Part shown: positions 5,892 through 7,496 of the stretch, in pieces
Layout of the letters: each line of letters begins with the position of its first letter
Position numbering within the stretch: position 1 is the first letter of the stretch
Assembly: GCA_003222835.1 (NCBI GenBank)
Contig: QHXE01000288.1
Span: 1 to 7,496, forward strand
From: Acidobacteriota bacterium
GTDB lineage: Bacteria; Acidobacteriota; Blastocatellia; Pyrinomonadales; Pyrinomonadaceae
Direction: 5' to 3'
Length of the DNA: 7,496 nt
Translations under genes and position numbers: made by a program
Notes under the pieces: generated by a model
What the model was told of the DNA's origin: nothing
Database searches by the model: none
The model's input: only the letters and a program-made list of their open reading frames with translations

Positions 5892-7496
5892 ATGAGGACT
5901 TATCTCCGCGATTTTCTTGCCGGGCTTATTCTGCTGCTAATATTAAGCAGCGCTGCGCAATCCCAGACAGACGAGAACTCCACCGATGCGACGAAGACCG
6001 GCAAGATCAGCGGTCACGTTGTTAACGACGCTGGCCAACCGCTCGCGGATGCTCTCGTTAGCATTCGCACCTACGGTGGCGGTGGACCAGGTCGCACCGC
6101 GACAACTGACAGCGAAGGGAAGTTTGAAGTGAGCGGTCTGGAACCGGTGGCCTATCTAATGTCCGCTTCGTTTCCCGGTTATGTCCCAGCGCCGCGAGAC
6201 CCCGATGTTAATCCGATCGGGTATTATCGCGTGGGCGATTCCGTCAGTCTCGCGATGATTAAGGGCGGCGTGATCACCGGCACCGTCACCAGGTCTTCAG
6301 GCGAGCCAGTGACTACCGATGATCGCGGCGTTTATCGAATCTACGGACTGGCGATGGGAACTTATGTCGTGGCGGCGGGCGGCGGATACAATTCACCTTA
6401 CAACATAAACGCCTATGGCACTGATGTGCCAACCTACGCTCCGTCTTCCACGCGCGATGGCGCCACGGAAATCTCCGTTCGTTATGGTGAAGAGACTACG
6501 AACGTAGACATTCGGTATCGCGGAGAAGCGGGCCACGCAGTTAGCGGGACCGCCAGCAGTTCGGTGATGGTCGATCAACCGACGGGATTCAACCTCACGT
6601 TGACTTCGGTCTTCAACGGAGAATCGCAAGCCGGTTATTCATCAGTCCAACCTCCCGGCGGCCGCGGCTTTTCTTTCTATGGCGTCGCCGACGGCGATTA
6701 CGATGTCATCGCTCAATCATCTATCTCCGGAAGAGAACTAGTCTTCTCGGACGCCCGAAGAATCACGGTCAAAGGCGCCGATATTAGCGGCCTCGAATTG
6801 ATTACGAAACCGCTCGCCTCGATCACCGGCCATGTTGTCCTCGAGGAAACGAAAGCGCCTGAATGCAAGGGGAAGCGCCGGCCACTGTTTGGAGAAACGC
6901 TCGTCACGCCCTGGCACAATGAGAAGACTGCAGCCAAAGATCAGCCGCAATTCTTGTGGGGACTCGGAGGGCCGACATTGCCGGATAAGCAGGGCGAGTT
7001 CACTCTGCGCAATCTGGCTCCGGGCCAATATCGTTTCATTACTCGACCGATGGCAAAGTATTGGTATTTGAAATCAATCTCGTGGCCGTCGTCGGCAACC
7101 ACCGCCGCAAGAGCAGCGCCCACAAATCGGCCGTCCGATGCGGCGCGGAACTGGACCACGCTGAAATCAGGCGATCGATTTTCCGGTTTGACGATTACGT
7201 TAGCCGAAGGCGCGGCGTCACTTCGCGGACAGATCGACCTCGCGGAGAATCAAAAGTTGCCATCGAGGCTATTTGTCTATTTGGTTCCCGGCGAACGCGA
7301 GAAGGCTGACGACGTACTGCGCTTCTTCGCCTCGATTGTGTCGGCTGATGGAAGTTTTGCGCTAAGCAACCTGCCACCGGGCCGCTATGGAGTGATCGCT
7401 CAAGCCGCCAGTGAAAACGATTCGAACGTTCTTTCAAAACTGCGCCTGCCCGATGAAGCCGAAGCGCGCACGAAACTACTGCGCGACGCTCTAGCC
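5892..7496 (+). CDS. Second secreted carboxypeptidase-regulatory-like protein, 3' end beyond window
   Basis: The ATG at 5892 opens a frame of exactly 535 codons with no stop, running off the right edge. A weak GAAAG precedes it. It starts 27 bases after the previous stop and in the same frame. Residues 1-24 are a signal peptide (MRTYLRDFLAG, a leucine-rich core, SAAQS then Q). Regulatory-like repeats follow at roughly 37-98, 125-163 (short), 215-275, 308-385 and 442-505, with signature ends such as TTDDRGVYRIYGLAMGTY, GEFTLRNLAPGQYRF and GSFALSNLPPGRYGV. Repeat 2 is abnormal: GEPV (137-140) runs almost directly into TDDRG (142-146), whereas the neighbouring paralogue has 23 residues between the equivalent points. 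The frame is kept. From relatives I remember, the protein should end a few tens of residues past the window. Ligand and role are unknown; it presumably acts in the same compartment as the upstream protein. Confidence 0.88.
   Translation, partial: MRTYLRDFLAGLILLLILSSAAQSQTDENSTDATKTGKISGHVVNDAGQPLADALVSIRTYGGGGPGRTATTDSEGKFEVSGLEPVAYLMSASFPGYVPAPRDPDVNPIGYYRVGDSVSLAMIKGGVITGTVTRSSGEPVTTDDRGVYRIYGLAMGTYVVAAGGGYNSPYNINAYGTDVPTYAPSSTRDGATEISVRYGEETTNVDIRYRGEAGHAVSGTASSSVMVDQPTGFNLTLTSVFNGESQAGYSSVQPPGGRGFSFYGVADGDYDVIAQSSISGRELVFSDARRITVKGADISGLELITKPLASITGHVVLEETKAPECKGKRRPLFGETLVTPWHNEKTAAKDQPQFLWGLGGPTLPDKQGEFTLRNLAPGQYRFITRPMAKYWYLKSISWPSSATTAARAAPTNRPSDAARNWTTLKSGDRFSGLTITLAEGAASLRGQIDLAENQKLPSRLFVYLVPGEREKADDVLRFFASIVSADGSFALSNLPPGRYGVIAQAASENDSNVLSKLRLPDEAEARTKLLRDALA

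Overview
This window looks like a chromosomal piece of a soil or environmental bacterium, most probably Acidobacteriota (Blastocatellia or a related class). That placement is inference. It rests on two tandem secreted proteins built from carboxypeptidase-regulatory-like beta-sandwich repeats, a type very common in that phylum, on a GC content that looks moderate (mid-50s percent by eye), and on weak Shine-Dalgarno signals. There is no rRNA, tRNA, CRISPR array, phage gene or transposase.

Layout. The left half is read from the minus strand. At the far left, an open minus-strand frame (1-234) runs off the window edge and lacks an obvious start. Upstream of it is a large membrane transporter of the KimA branch of the APC superfamily (218-2098), a likely potassium or related cation/solute importer. 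A roughly 400-base gap (2099-2503) separates it from a two-ORF methyltransferase locus. The catalytic half (3445-4011) and the regulatory/C-terminal half (2504-3448) would normally be one polypeptide of the rickettsial-PKMT-like family. Here they are split by a frameshift, and the two ORFs overlap as ATGA.

The right half is read from the plus strand, divergent from the methyltransferase. A secreted protein of 553 residues with five regulatory-like repeats (4203-5864) has a clear ribosome binding site. It is followed 27 bases later by a second protein of the same architecture (5892 to the window end, at least 535 residues, incomplete). The second protein lacks about 22 residues of its second repeat relative to its neighbour.

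The two secreted proteins probably form one transcription unit. Nothing in the sequence ties them functionally to the methyltransferase or the transporter. I see no convincing new multi-gene system. The most useful leads are the split methyltransferase, the altered ion-site residues of the transporter, the internal deletion in the second secreted protein, a perfect 12-bp LacI-type palindrome, and a possible dispersed intergenic repeat.
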